From contig JARCRW010000073.1 of NCBI GenBank assembly GCA_029850515.1, positions 1 through 35,182 of the forward strand: 35,182 nucleotides of DNA, read 5' to 3'. A model generated the notes under the pieces. That model was not told the DNA's origin and searched no databases. It saw only the letters and a program-made list of their open reading frames with translations. Below, piece after piece: positions 7,689-15,159 of the stretch; the first letter of the stretch is position 1; each line of letters begins with the position of its first letter. Source of the DNA: Nitrosotalea sp. (lineage in GTDB: Archaea > Thermoproteota > Nitrososphaeria > Nitrososphaerales > Nitrosopumilaceae). The position numbers and the translations under genes are program-made.

Positions 7689-8516
7689 ATGAACAAAAAA
7701 GCTATTTGGATCATCAAAGCAAACGGTACCCGGGTACCGTTTGACAAATACAAAGTAAAAACTACGTGTATTAGAGCAGGAGCAAACAGAAAAACGGCAA
7801 AGACAGTAGCAGAAAGGATAGGTCGGAAGGTAAAGGACGGTATGAAAACATCTGAAATTTACAAAATGGTTCTAGAAGCACTCAAAATTGAAGATGTGGG
7901 TAAGATAGCACATCACAAGTATAGACTCAAAGAATCGATCATGAGGATGGGACCTGCTGGATATAGCTTTGAAAATTATGTTGGTGAGATACTTCGAGAT
8001 TATGGTCACAATGTTCTCTTTACCAGAACAATAGAGCATGGCAAATGTGTAAAGCACGAAATTGATCTAGTTACAGAGATCATTTCCACGGGTGAAAAAT
8101 ACATAATTGAATGCAAATATCACAACATGTCTGGAATATACACAGGTCTCAAAGAATCATTGTACACACACGCTAGGTTCTTAGATCTAGATGACAAGTA
8201 TGATCATGAGATGCTAGTATGTAACACCAAATTATCGGATGATGCCATAACATACGCAAAGTGCATAGGTCAGCAGACAATTTCCTGGAGATATCCACCA
8301 AACAAAGGTCTTGAAAGCATGATTGAAGAAAAGGGCCTATATCCAGTAACAATTTTAGGATTAAACCGGTACGAACTTGAATCCCTATCAAGAAACAACA
8401 TGATGTTGATCAGAGATTTGGTAAAGTCAGATCTGAATATGTTATCCAGAGAAACTAGAATATCATACCAAAGATTACAAAGACTTCAGAATCTTGCCAC
8501 GCAAATTCTAGAGTAG
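7689..8516 (+). CDS. ATP-cone domain fused to Mrr-like PD-(D/E)XK nuclease and C-terminal helix-hairpin-helix
   Basis: Residues 1-90 form an ATP-cone (WIIKANGTRVPFDKYKV), the nucleotide-sensing domain also found in ribonucleotide reductases and NrdR. Residues about 95-190 are a restriction-endonuclease-like domain: SFENYVGEILRDYGH, then EIDLV and YIIECKYH supply the D...ExK catalytic core. The last 50 residues (LSRNNMMLIRDLVK...LSRETRISYQRLQRL) look like a helix-hairpin-helix DNA-binding region. The protein is 275 residues from the ATG at 7689; the tracked TTG at 7611 adds a hydrophobic stretch with no counterpart in the family. A nuclease gated by ATP or dATP is likely, with defence or repair as candidate roles (inference). 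Confidence 0.82.
   Translation: MNKKAIWIIKANGTRVPFDKYKVKTTCIRAGANRKTAKTVAERIGRKVKDGMKTSEIYKMVLEALKIEDVGKIAHHKYRLKESIMRMGPAGYSFENYVGEILRDYGHNVLFTRTIEHGKCVKHEIDLVTEIISTGEKYIIECKYHNMSGIYTGLKESLYTHARFLDLDDKYDHEMLVCNTKLSDDAITYAKCIGQQTISWRYPPNKGLESMIEEKGLYPVTILGLNRYELESLSRNNMMLIRDLVKSDLNMLSRETRISYQRLQRLQNLATQILE
7720..7743. repeat. Perfect 24-bp palindrome inside the ATP-cone coding region
   Basis: CAAACGGTACCC followed directly by its exact reverse complement GGGTACCGTTTG, with no spacer. It starts 31 bases after the ATG and encodes the ANGTRVPF part of the ATP-cone. Its core is GC-rich in AT-rich surroundings. Confidence 0.95.
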
Positions 8517-8621
8517 TATGTAAAAATACTCAAAGACATCAAAATGTTTCTAGATATCAAAGATTTCAAGACATTTGTGTACCGGATCGTGTGATTACAA
8601 GAACCGGGGGTAATGAATCTA

Positions 8622-9803
8622 CTACGCTGTTGTAGATCTGCCAGTTTTCTTTAAAGTTTGGAGATATTTTTGCCTCTCATTTGCCAGTTCCATAATGTCT
8701 GTTTTGCTTACTACTCCCAAAAGTTTACCCCCCTTGTCACATACAAAGACCTTTCCCACACGTTTCTGAACCATTTGTAAAAGAGATTTTTCAACTTCCA
8801 TGCCAGGTGACACAATTGCAAGATGTGTCGGTGAAATCATAATATCGTTGACTAGTACAGCATCTCTTTGATTTTCTGGGATACTCAATATGTCCTTCAG
8901 CGTGATCATCCCCAAGAGACGGCCTTGCTCATCCGTTACTGGGAGTTCACTCTTCATACTTGTCATAAAAAAATTAATGAGTGTAAAACCAACAGATGCA
9001 TCCTGTTTAACAGATATTATTTTTGTGTTCATGATGCTATCCACTATTATTCCTCTCAGTGTAGAAGTCAGCTCAAATTGTGACATGTATGACTTGGCGC
9101 CGTCGTGTAAGAACCAACCTATCAGAACTATCCACAAACCTCCGATAAAATCACCTTTGAAAAGCGACACAAACCCAAATCCCATGAACAGGTATGATAT
9201 GATCACGCCTATGGTTGTTGCAATCTTTGTTGCTTCATGATAATCCCTTTTCCATCGTACCAATCCTGCCCGTAAGACCCTTCCACCATCAAGAGGAAAT
9301 GCAGGAATTAGATTGAATGCGCCCAGCATTACATTAGCAATTGCCCCATAGAACAAGATGCCTTTGATTTGTTCAAGATATACAACAGTATTACCAGAAT
9401 TTGGGACACTTTGTAAAACTAACCAATAGAAAAAAGTAAAAATCGCACCCAATCCAAAGCTTGTAAGAGGGCCTGCAATAGACATCTTAAATTCCTGATG
9501 AAAATCCTTTGGCTCCCTTGCAATGTCTGAGACTCCTCCGAAAATAAATAATGTAATACTCTTTACCGGTATATCATATCGTTTTGCAATAATTGAATGT
9601 GCCAACTCATGAAGCAAAATGGAGAAAAATAAAAATACAGTTGCCACTGAACTCATGATCCAGTAATCCGCAGATGTTAGACCTTTGACATAGTCAGGCA
9701 TAAAATATGTAGAAAGTGTCCAATCTATTAGAAAAAATGTTATAATCAGTGTAAAATGTAAGCGAATACTAATTCCTTTGATGTGGCCTACTTGAAAAGA
9801 CAT
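8622..9803 (-). CDS. Site-2 protease family (M50) zinc metalloprotease with C-terminal CBS pair
   Basis: An intramembrane protease of the archaeal/bacterial S2P (SpoIVFB-like) class. HELAHS near residue 65 supplies the zinc His pair and Glu; NLIPAFPLDGGR near residue 165 supplies the third ligand, Asp. Around these lie about six membrane segments. From about residue 250 to the end there are two CBS domains (IMNTKIISVKQDASV; LVNDIMISPTHLAIV; VSKTDIMEL), which in relatives bind adenine nucleotides and gate activity. I prefer the ATG at 9803 (393 residues) over the tracked start at 9815, because it forms a TAATG junction with the cdc48 stop. That implies translational coupling to the unfoldase. 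Confidence 0.9.
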   Translation of the reverse strand: MSFQVGHIKGISIRLHFTLIITFFLIDWTLSTYFMPDYVKGLTSADYWIMSSVATVFLFFSILLHELAHSIIAKRYDIPVKSITLFIFGGVSDIAREPKDFHQEFKMSIAGPLTSFGLGAIFTFFYWLVLQSVPNSGNTVVYLEQIKGILFYGAIANVMLGAFNLIPAFPLDGGRVLRAGLVRWKRDYHEATKIATTIGVIISYLFMGFGFVSLFKGDFIGGLWIVLIGWFLHDGAKSYMSQFELTSTLRGIIVDSIMNTKIISVKQDASVGFTLINFFMTSMKSELPVTDEQGRLLGMITLKDILSIPENQRDAVLVNDIMISPTHLAIVSPGMEVEKSLLQMVQKRVGKVFVCDKGGKLLGVVSKTDIMELANERQKYLQTLKKTGRSTTA

Positions 9804-11932
9804 TATACCGCACACTTCTCATGACTTGATTTTACCTTCTCAAATGCCTTTTGAAAATCATCCTGCGTTATCTTGATTGTTTTTACATCCTTTCCCTTCT
9901 TGTCTACATATTGCCTTACTGCAGACATTGCAGCTCTGTTGCACATGGATTCAATTTCTGCTCCACTGTATCCATCTGTTTGTTCCACAAGTTTTTTAAA
10001 ATCCAAATTTGCAGTCAAGGGTTTCTTTTTTGTATGGATTTTAAAGATGTTTTCACGCCCTTTCTTGTCTGGCAATGGTACTTCAATTATGATGTCAAAC
10101 CTGCCAGGTCTGAGAAGAGCAGCATCAACAATATCCAGCCTATTGGTGGCACCAATCACAATCACATCATGTAGTTCTTCCAATCCATCAATCTCTGTTA
10201 AAATTTGGGATACCACCCTTTCTGTAACATTAGAATCTGAACCACCTGATCCCCTGCTTGGTGCAAGTGAATCTATTTCGTCTAGAAATATTATACAAGG
10301 AGCTGCTTGGCGCGCCTTTCTGAAAACTTCTCTTATTCCTTTTTCTGATTCACCTACCCATTTGGATAATAATTCAGGACCCTTTATGCTGATAAAGTTA
10401 GATTCCGTAGTACTTGCAACCGCCTTTGCAATGAGTGTCTTACCTGTTCCAGGCGGACCATACATGAGTATTCCCTTGGGTGATGCAATATCTGCATACG
10501 CAAATGCTTCTGCATGCTTCATTGGCCATTCAACAGCTTCGCGTACCTCCTCTTTTAGAGAATCCAATCCACCTACATCATCCCATGCAACATCTGGAAC
10601 CTGTACCAGTACCTCACGCAACGCAGATGGCCTTACTTCTTTTAATGCTTCCTTGAAATCATCGTCTGTGATCACAATTTTTTGCAAAATTTCTGAAGAT
10701 ATTTTTTCTTCCTCCAGATCAAGTTTTGGTAGCATTCTTCTTAACGACCTCATGGCAGCTTCCTTTGCAAGAATTTCCAAATCTGCACCAACAAATCCAT
10801 GTGTTACTTTTGCAATCCGTTCCAGGTTGACTTTCTTGTCAAGTGGCATTCCACGTACATGGATGTTCAATATTTCTCTCCTTCCGGTCTCGTCAGGTAT
10901 TCCAATTTCAAATTCTCGGTCAAATCTTCCCGGCCTTCTTAATGCAGGATCTATTGAATCAGGTCTGTTTGTTGCTGCAATTACAACAACTTTACCTCTT
11001 GATTTCATCCCATCCATTAATGTAAGTAACTGCGAAACTATTCTTTTTTCAAGCTCCCCTGTAACCTCTTCTCTTTTAGGAGCAATGGAGTCTATCTCAT
11101 CTATGAAAATTATGCTTGGTGCGTTCTCTTCGGCTTGCTTGAATATCTCTCGAAGTCTTTCTTCACTTTCGCCATAATGTTTAGCCATGATCTCAGGTCC
11201 GCTAAGAGAGATAAAATGTGAATTTGTTTCTCCGGCTACAGCTTTTGCAAGCAAAGTCTTTCCAGTACCAGGTGGGCCGTATAAGAGCACGCCCTTGGGT
11301 GCATCCACGCCCAATTTTTCAAACAATTCAGGATGTCGCATTGGGAGTTCAACCATCTCTCGGATTTTCTGGACTTCTTTTTTTAGACCACCTAGATCGT
11401 CGTAGGTAATCCTTGGAACCGATTTATCCATGGCTTTGGCCATTGCACCCAGTTTGAACTCCGTCGATTCAGATACTATTACAGGCTTTGATGGAGGTGT
11501 AGTACTTGCAACAATGAGTTGGGTTTTGCCACCAAGATGAGTGCTGACTATTAATGTGTCACCAGTGGTTAAAACATGACCATCATAATTTTCCTGCATG
11601 TATTCTTGCAATCCTTCCTCACTTATTTTTTCAACGGGTGATAAAACTATGCGTTGTGCTTCTTTCACATCCACCTGTTTTACCGATATTCGTTCTCCAA
11701 TGCCTGATCCAATATTATACCTAGTCAATCCGTCAATCCGGATTACCCCAGTTCCATAATCTTCTGGTGAGCCAGGCCATAACCTTACATGACTTTTTTT
11801 GTTTCCCACAATTTCTAGCACTTGGCCTCCGGTCCACTGATTATCATCAACTACTTTAGGATCTACAATGCCAATTCCATTTCCCACATATCGCTGCGGT
11901 ACTTCTGCAATTTTTAAAACAACTTCGCCCAT
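9803..11932 (-). CDS. cdc48: Cdc48/VCP-type AAA+ ATPase (paralogue 1)
   Basis: A hexameric protein unfoldase of 709 residues. The N-terminal domain (1-180) is the substrate-binding double-psi barrel. D1 has GPPGTGKT near 220 and FIDEIDSIAPKR near 275; D2 has GPPGTGKT near 495 and FLDEIDSLAPSR near 550. Arginine-finger segments (RRPGRFD and LRPGRFD) are intact in both rings. The C-terminus (HEKCAV) lacks a hydrophobic-Tyr-X motif, so direct docking to the 20S proteasome is less likely than for paralogue 2. The stop overlaps the start of the site-2 protease by one base, suggesting that the two act on membrane proteins together (inference). Confidence 0.95.
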   Translation of the reverse strand: MGEVVLKIAEVPQRYVGNGIGIVDPKVVDDNQWTGGQVLEIVGNKKSHVRLWPGSPEDYGTGVIRIDGLTRYNIGSGIGERISVKQVDVKEAQRIVLSPVEKISEEGLQEYMQENYDGHVLTTGDTLIVSTHLGGKTQLIVASTTPPSKPVIVSESTEFKLGAMAKAMDKSVPRITYDDLGGLKKEVQKIREMVELPMRHPELFEKLGVDAPKGVLLYGPPGTGKTLLAKAVAGETNSHFISLSGPEIMAKHYGESEERLREIFKQAEENAPSIIFIDEIDSIAPKREEVTGELEKRIVSQLLTLMDGMKSRGKVVVIAATNRPDSIDPALRRPGRFDREFEIGIPDETGRREILNIHVRGMPLDKKVNLERIAKVTHGFVGADLEILAKEAAMRSLRRMLPKLDLEEEKISSEILQKIVITDDDFKEALKEVRPSALREVLVQVPDVAWDDVGGLDSLKEEVREAVEWPMKHAEAFAYADIASPKGILMYGPPGTGKTLIAKAVASTTESNFISIKGPELLSKWVGESEKGIREVFRKARQAAPCIIFLDEIDSLAPSRGSGGSDSNVTERVVSQILTEIDGLEELHDVIVIGATNRLDIVDAALLRPGRFDIIIEVPLPDKKGRENIFKIHTKKKPLTANLDFKKLVEQTDGYSGAEIESMCNRAAMSAVRQYVDKKGKDVKTIKITQDDFQKAFEKVKSSHEKCAV

Positions 11933-12094
11933 GATTTACTCACAATAGATATCTTTTTGTTTTCCAATTAAAAAATGACATGGTTGATTCTCCGAGATGA
12001 TATTCACCTATCTCATTAAATCTCACATTATGCATAACTTGATTTACAAGTTTTCGTTAAAAGCGAGGATCTACATTTACGGTAAATCTTTGTC

Positions 12095-12877
12095 CTAAAT
12101 AATTATCGCATCCATCTGATATGCGTCTACAATATCTCTTGCTGTAACAATCCCCGAAAGAGAGTCATTTTCTGTCAATCCCAATCTTTTAATTTTTTTT
12201 GACGCCATGATGTTTGCAGCTTCATTTGCCAAAATTCCTCTCTTTGCGGTAACAAGTGGAAATGATGAATGCGGTCCCACCTTGCTTTTCAAGTCTACTT
12301 CTTTTTCAAGAACTCGGACCAGATCTCGTTGTGTGAATATTCCATATAGTGAATTATGTGTTACCAGCACACTGCCAATATTTTTTTCATCAAGCATCTT
12401 CGCAGCATCTAAAATCGTAGTGTCATATGGACAATGATATACTATTGTGCTGGTGACTTTTTCCAGGCTTGGAGCTTTATCTGTTTCCCTAAATGCCCTC
12501 ATCATATCAGATGCAGTGATGGTTCCTACTAGTTTGTCAGTATCGGCAAATACCAAAATCCTTGACTTTTTAGATATCATCAATCTTGCAGCCTCAATAA
12601 TAGTAGTATCAGGTGTAACGGAAACAAAGGGTTGGATGAATTCCTGTTTTACGCTTTGGTCCATGTTTTTTTCTCCAGATACAACATGTCTGACAATTCC
12701 TCTTTCTGTGAATATTCCAATGGGCATGAGGCTGTCTTCCTCCATCACAATCAAGGTGGCAAACTTGTTGTCTGCCATAAAGCTAACAACAGTCTTGAAT
12801 GGAACAGATGGTTTTACTGAAATCGGATACTCTGACATGTAATTACCAACTAAAAGTTCAGTTATTTTCAATCCCAT
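12095..12877 (-). CDS. Four-CBS-domain protein (two Bateman modules)
   Basis: The 260-residue protein consists almost entirely of CBS repeats: VGNYMSEYPISVKP, FIQPFVSVTPDTTI, VTSTIVYHCPYDTTI and SSFPLVTAKRGI mark the four units, each followed by the usual GIFTERGIV- or GTITASDMM-like strand-helix. Such stand-alone proteins bind AMP, ATP or SAM and regulate partners. No catalytic domain is present. The ATG has a TATA-like TAAAATAC 23-30 bases upstream. It lies 160 bases before cdc48 on the same strand, as an independent unit. The partner is unknown; the neighbouring protease also carries CBS domains. Confidence 0.85.
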   Translation of the reverse strand: MGLKITELLVGNYMSEYPISVKPSVPFKTVVSFMADNKFATLIVMEEDSLMPIGIFTERGIVRHVVSGEKNMDQSVKQEFIQPFVSVTPDTTIIEAARLMISKKSRILVFADTDKLVGTITASDMMRAFRETDKAPSLEKVTSTIVYHCPYDTTILDAAKMLDEKNIGSVLVTHNSLYGIFTQRDLVRVLEKEVDLKSKVGPHSSFPLVTAKRGILANEAANIMASKKIKRLGLTENDSLSGIVTARDIVDAYQMDAIII

Positions 12878-12899
12878 GTATCTAAAGATATTATTCCTA

Positions 12900-12907
12900 G
12901 TATTTTA
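12900..12907 (-). promoter_or_regulatory. TATA box for the four-CBS gene
   Basis: TAAAATAC (minus strand) is 23-30 bases upstream of the ATG, at the spacing for a leaderless archaeal transcript. Confidence 0.4.
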
Positions 12908-12995
12908 CTTGAATGATTAAATATCAAAAGTGATAACATGATAAATTTGATACTACAAAAGCAATAGATGGCCTTAGAGAATCCCGAAATGATCT

Positions 12996-13427
12996 CTATT
13001 TTATTACAAGAACAGGAACTTTGGATTTATGAATAGTAGAGTTTGCAACACTTCCAAGAAACATCTCTCGGACTGCGCCATGACCACGATGTCCTATTAC
13101 TACCAGATCAAACTTGTGTTTGTTAGAAAAATTGACAATGTCTTCAGTCGGTATACCATAAATTATTTTTTGATTAAACACTATTCCATTTTGTGCCGCT
13201 TTTATTTTGGCATCATCTAAAAACTTTTTAGCATCTTTTGTCATTTTTGACCTGAAGGAACTAGTCAATCCCGGCATTGCAAGAGGTGAATAAATAGGCA
13301 CTACACACAACCCGGTGACAGTAGAATGACACTGTCTTGCAAGATAAATTGCGTAATCAAATCCTTTGAAAGAATTTTTTGATCCATCAAGAGATACCAA
13401 TATTTTGTTAATTTCAAGTCCCTTCAA
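12996..13427 (-). CDS. Universal stress protein, UspA family
   Basis: The 143-residue single-domain protein has the Usp fold. The start region ILVSLDGSKNS holds the conserved Asp, and the C-terminal ATP-binding signature is present as GHRGHG...GSVANST (G-x2-G-x9-GS). It should therefore be of the ATP-binding type, usually a dimer in the cytoplasm. The only start in the right place is TTG, immediately after the TAA of the ABC remnant (TAATTG). Its transcription may therefore depend on the promoter of the broken ABC gene upstream. Confidence 0.88.
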   Translation of the reverse strand: MKGLEINKILVSLDGSKNSFKGFDYAIYLARQCHSTVTGLCVVPIYSPLAMPGLTSSFRSKMTKDAKKFLDDAKIKAAQNGIVFNQKIIYGIPTEDIVNFSNKHKFDLVVIGHRGHGAVREMFLGSVANSTIHKSKVPVLVIK

Positions 13428-13601
13428 TTACATTTCTTGTTTTTCAGCCCCATCTATAATGATTTGTTCTAATAGACCAAATATTTCACCTTCTTGAACT
13501 GAGAAACTTACATCATCAACGGCTCCGACATTACCATGATAAATTTTTGTTAGATTCTTTACCTCTATCGCATTTTTGTTTTCAAATTTGTTAGAATCCA
13601 T
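13428..13601 (-). pseudogene. Remnant of an ABC-transporter ATPase (N-terminus only)
   Basis: Too short for the ORF track (57 residues). From an ATG at 13601 it reads a textbook ABC ATPase N-terminus: IEVKNLTKIYHG, AVDDVSFSVQEGEIFGLL. At the exact point where the Walker A motif (GPNGAGKT) should begin it changes to EQIIIDGAEKQEM and stops. The tail may be the old C-terminus joined by an in-frame internal deletion of some 250 codons. Without Walker A, Q-loop, signature and Walker B it cannot bind ATP. The type resembles DrrA/CcmA drug or multidrug exporters; no permease gene follows, UspA does. Confidence 0.75.
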
Positions 13602-13776
13602 AACTCAAGACTTCTTTTCCATGATATGTATCTTCATTTAAAAACTAGAAGCGGAAGAGAACTTTCCCTAATGCATTTGTTCAAAATCAGAAAAAATAGA
13701 TCAAAATTTGCAGTGTGTATCAAAACTAGTTATTGTGCTACAAAAGACATTATTTACAAACCTAGAAAAATTTAGT

Positions 13777-14061
13777 CTACTGAGATACTACTTCATAAAA
13801 CGTTGGCTTTGGTAGGCCGTCCATGAAAGAGTGACCCTTTGATTGGATTCTAAAATGTTCTTGTGTTTTGTGCATTGCTTCAAACTTTGCCTGGGTTTCA
13901 AACTCCACCAGAATCACATGCTTGCCACTACGTGTTTCCAGCAGTCGCCTTCTTACAAAGCCATCAAATTTTGAGAGATCAGCATTAGATTCAGATATCC
14001 AGTTTTTGAACTCGTCTTCGGAGCCCTTTTTGATTTGAATTTCTGCTGAAACTACAAACAT
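13777..14061 (-). CDS. ABM-domain (antibiotic biosynthesis monooxygenase-like) protein
   Basis: The 94-residue protein has the dimeric alpha-beta barrel fold: FVVSAEIQIKKGSEDEFKNWI, then a central FDGFVRRRLLET strand and HVILVEFETQAKFEAMHKT. The family includes heme-degrading IsdG-like enzymes, quinol monooxygenases and proteins without a known reaction. No decisive heme ligand can be picked out, although His residues occur in MHKTQEHF. I chose the ATG at 14061 over the TTG at 14076, because the family starts near this strand. It is a single gene, divergent from the small membrane protein at 14195. Confidence 0.75.
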   Translation of the reverse strand: MFVVSAEIQIKKGSEDEFKNWISESNADLSKFDGFVRRRLLETRSGKHVILVEFETQAKFEAMHKTQEHFRIQSKGHSFMDGLPKPTFYEVVSQ

Positions 14062-14194
14062 ATGCTTGAACGGCAATTATACGAATAATAATATTTCTAA
14101 GATTATCATGCACGGTAAGTCGCATGTATCTAAATGGTACCAGATTCAACGTAGACTCAATAATTCTAAATAACGGAGCAATTCGATCAAAGAT

Positions 14195-14458
14195 ATGAAT
14201 GAGAAGCTCCTAGCATATGGATCAATCATTGCAGCCATAGTGATAATGTCAACTATTGTGTTTCCATTTTGGAATCTGATTCCATCCATGGTTACAGAAA
14301 AGGCCAAAGTTGTATATTTAGAAGGAGGCGGTAAATGTACCGTAGAAACAAGTGATGGTTTTAACATACCCGGTATTCCTTGCAACAATGCAAAGGTAGG
14401 AGACAACATCACTGCGACATATGACGTAAAGGTAAAAGACAGAGAAAGTAAAATATAA
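14195..14458 (+). CDS. Small membrane-anchored extracytoplasmic protein
   Basis: The 87-residue protein has one N-terminal membrane segment (YGSIIAAIVIMSTIVFPFW, residues 8-26) and a small beta-rich domain outside. Two Cys (GGGKCTVE and GIPCNNAK, about 18 residues apart) could form a disulfide. No family is recognised. Its stop lies four bases before the convergent pth2 stop. Confidence 0.6.
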   Translation: MNEKLLAYGSIIAAIVIMSTIVFPFWNLIPSMVTEKAKVVYLEGGGKCTVETSDGFNIPGIPCNNAKVGDNITATYDVKVKDRESKI

Positions 14459-14462
14459 CAGA

Positions 14463-14819
14463 CTAGAGAAGTTTTAGATCCTTTGTAACTTTATCAATCA
14501 TTTCTTCCGGGGCAGGACCTATTGATATGCATGTCACAGTTCCAGGCTCTATCTGAGTATGACCTGCATCAGTAACCTCAGACCAAGGCAGATCATGTGA
14601 TATCGCATCACGTTTTATTTTTTCAAGCTCTGACATGCTAGATACTTTAACAACAACTTTTTCTTGCCCATATCGCTCCCACTGATCAAACCATTCTCTT
14701 TTTGATTTTCTCACATGCTCAGCTCCCAAAACACATGCGTGGCCTACCTGTGCCGCAATCTTTCCAGTACCCATCCCTAAATCTTTTCTTACAACAATTA
14801 CCTGCTTGATGGTACCCAT
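14463..14819 (-). CDS. pth2: Peptidyl-tRNA hydrolase, archaeal/eukaryotic type (Pth2)
   Basis: It releases peptides from prematurely dropped peptidyl-tRNA. The 118-residue length is typical. The N-terminal strand KQVIVVRKDLGMGTGKIAAQVGHA carries the family's Lys, Gln and His in the K-x2-AQ-x-GHA motif, and the C-terminal part DAGHTQIEPGTVTCISIGP contains the conserved DAG-x-T-x-I-x-PG-T signature. The ATG start leaves no doubt. Single gene, convergent with the small membrane protein. Confidence 0.95.
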   Translation of the reverse strand: MGTIKQVIVVRKDLGMGTGKIAAQVGHACVLGAEHVRKSKREWFDQWERYGQEKVVVKVSSMSELEKIKRDAISHDLPWSEVTDAGHTQIEPGTVTCISIGPAPEEMIDKVTKDLKLL

Positions 14820-14935
14820 ACTAATTTGGAATTACATTAGGACATGTTAAACTTTTGAATCATCATGTTTAACAAAAAAAGATTGTTTGATTTTCATATT
14901 ATATCCATAAATAACGGTAGTATTTTACTAGATAC

Positions 14936-15076
14936 ATGCCAGGTATGAAATGTGTATCATGCGGGATTGGATTCTTTTCTGCCACTGGTTCAGACAAATG
15001 TTCCAAGTGTTCAGACAAGGGCAATCATGAAGCCGCAGCAAGTCATGACTCTTGTGGTTGCGGTCATAGCCACTAA
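14936..15076 (+). CDS. 46-residue Cys/His-rich zinc-ribbon protein (not in ORF track)
   Basis: From the ATG: MPGMKCVSCGIGFFSATGSD, followed by KCSKCSDKG and ending HDSCGCGHSH. The two CxxC pairs form a short zinc ribbon, and the Cys/His tail resembles metal-binding tails of nickel or copper chaperones. It stands between pth2 (divergent) and the geranylgeranyl reductase, with its own T-rich downstream stretch. The high Cys/His density and the intact frame with ATG and TAA argue that it is real. Function unknown. Confidence 0.65.
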   Translation: MPGMKCVSCGIGFFSATGSDKCSKCSDKGNHEAAASHDSCGCGHSH

Positions 15077-15080
15077 CCCA

Positions 15081-15114
15081 TTTTTTCTTACCATAAAACA
15101 AAACCGGGTTTTTT
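15081..15114 (+). terminator. T-rich terminator after the zinc-ribbon gene
   Basis: Two T6 runs (15081-15086 and 15109-15114). The second follows AAAACC-G-GGTTTT, a small inverted repeat. Archaeal transcription usually ends at T-rich stretches, with or without a hairpin. Confidence 0.4.
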
Positions 15115-15159
15115 CAAATCCGTATTGAATTAATAGTGTATACATAGAAAATAAGAAAC

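Noticed and set aside
9873-11177. 434-residue plus-strand ORF opposite cdc48 paralogue 1
   Set aside because: It is an antisense shadow of the highly conserved ATPase; its Ser/Pro-rich composition is what reversed AAA+ codons give.
12075-12087. ATTTAC-G-GTAAAT inverted repeat after the four-CBS gene
   Set aside because: Six-base arms in AT-rich DNA are common and no T-run follows in the direction of transcription, so I do not call it a terminator or operator.
14108-14173. 21-codon frame MHGKSHVSKWYQIQRRLNNSK upstream of the small membrane protein
   Set aside because: Short and without other support; basic composition alone is not evidence.
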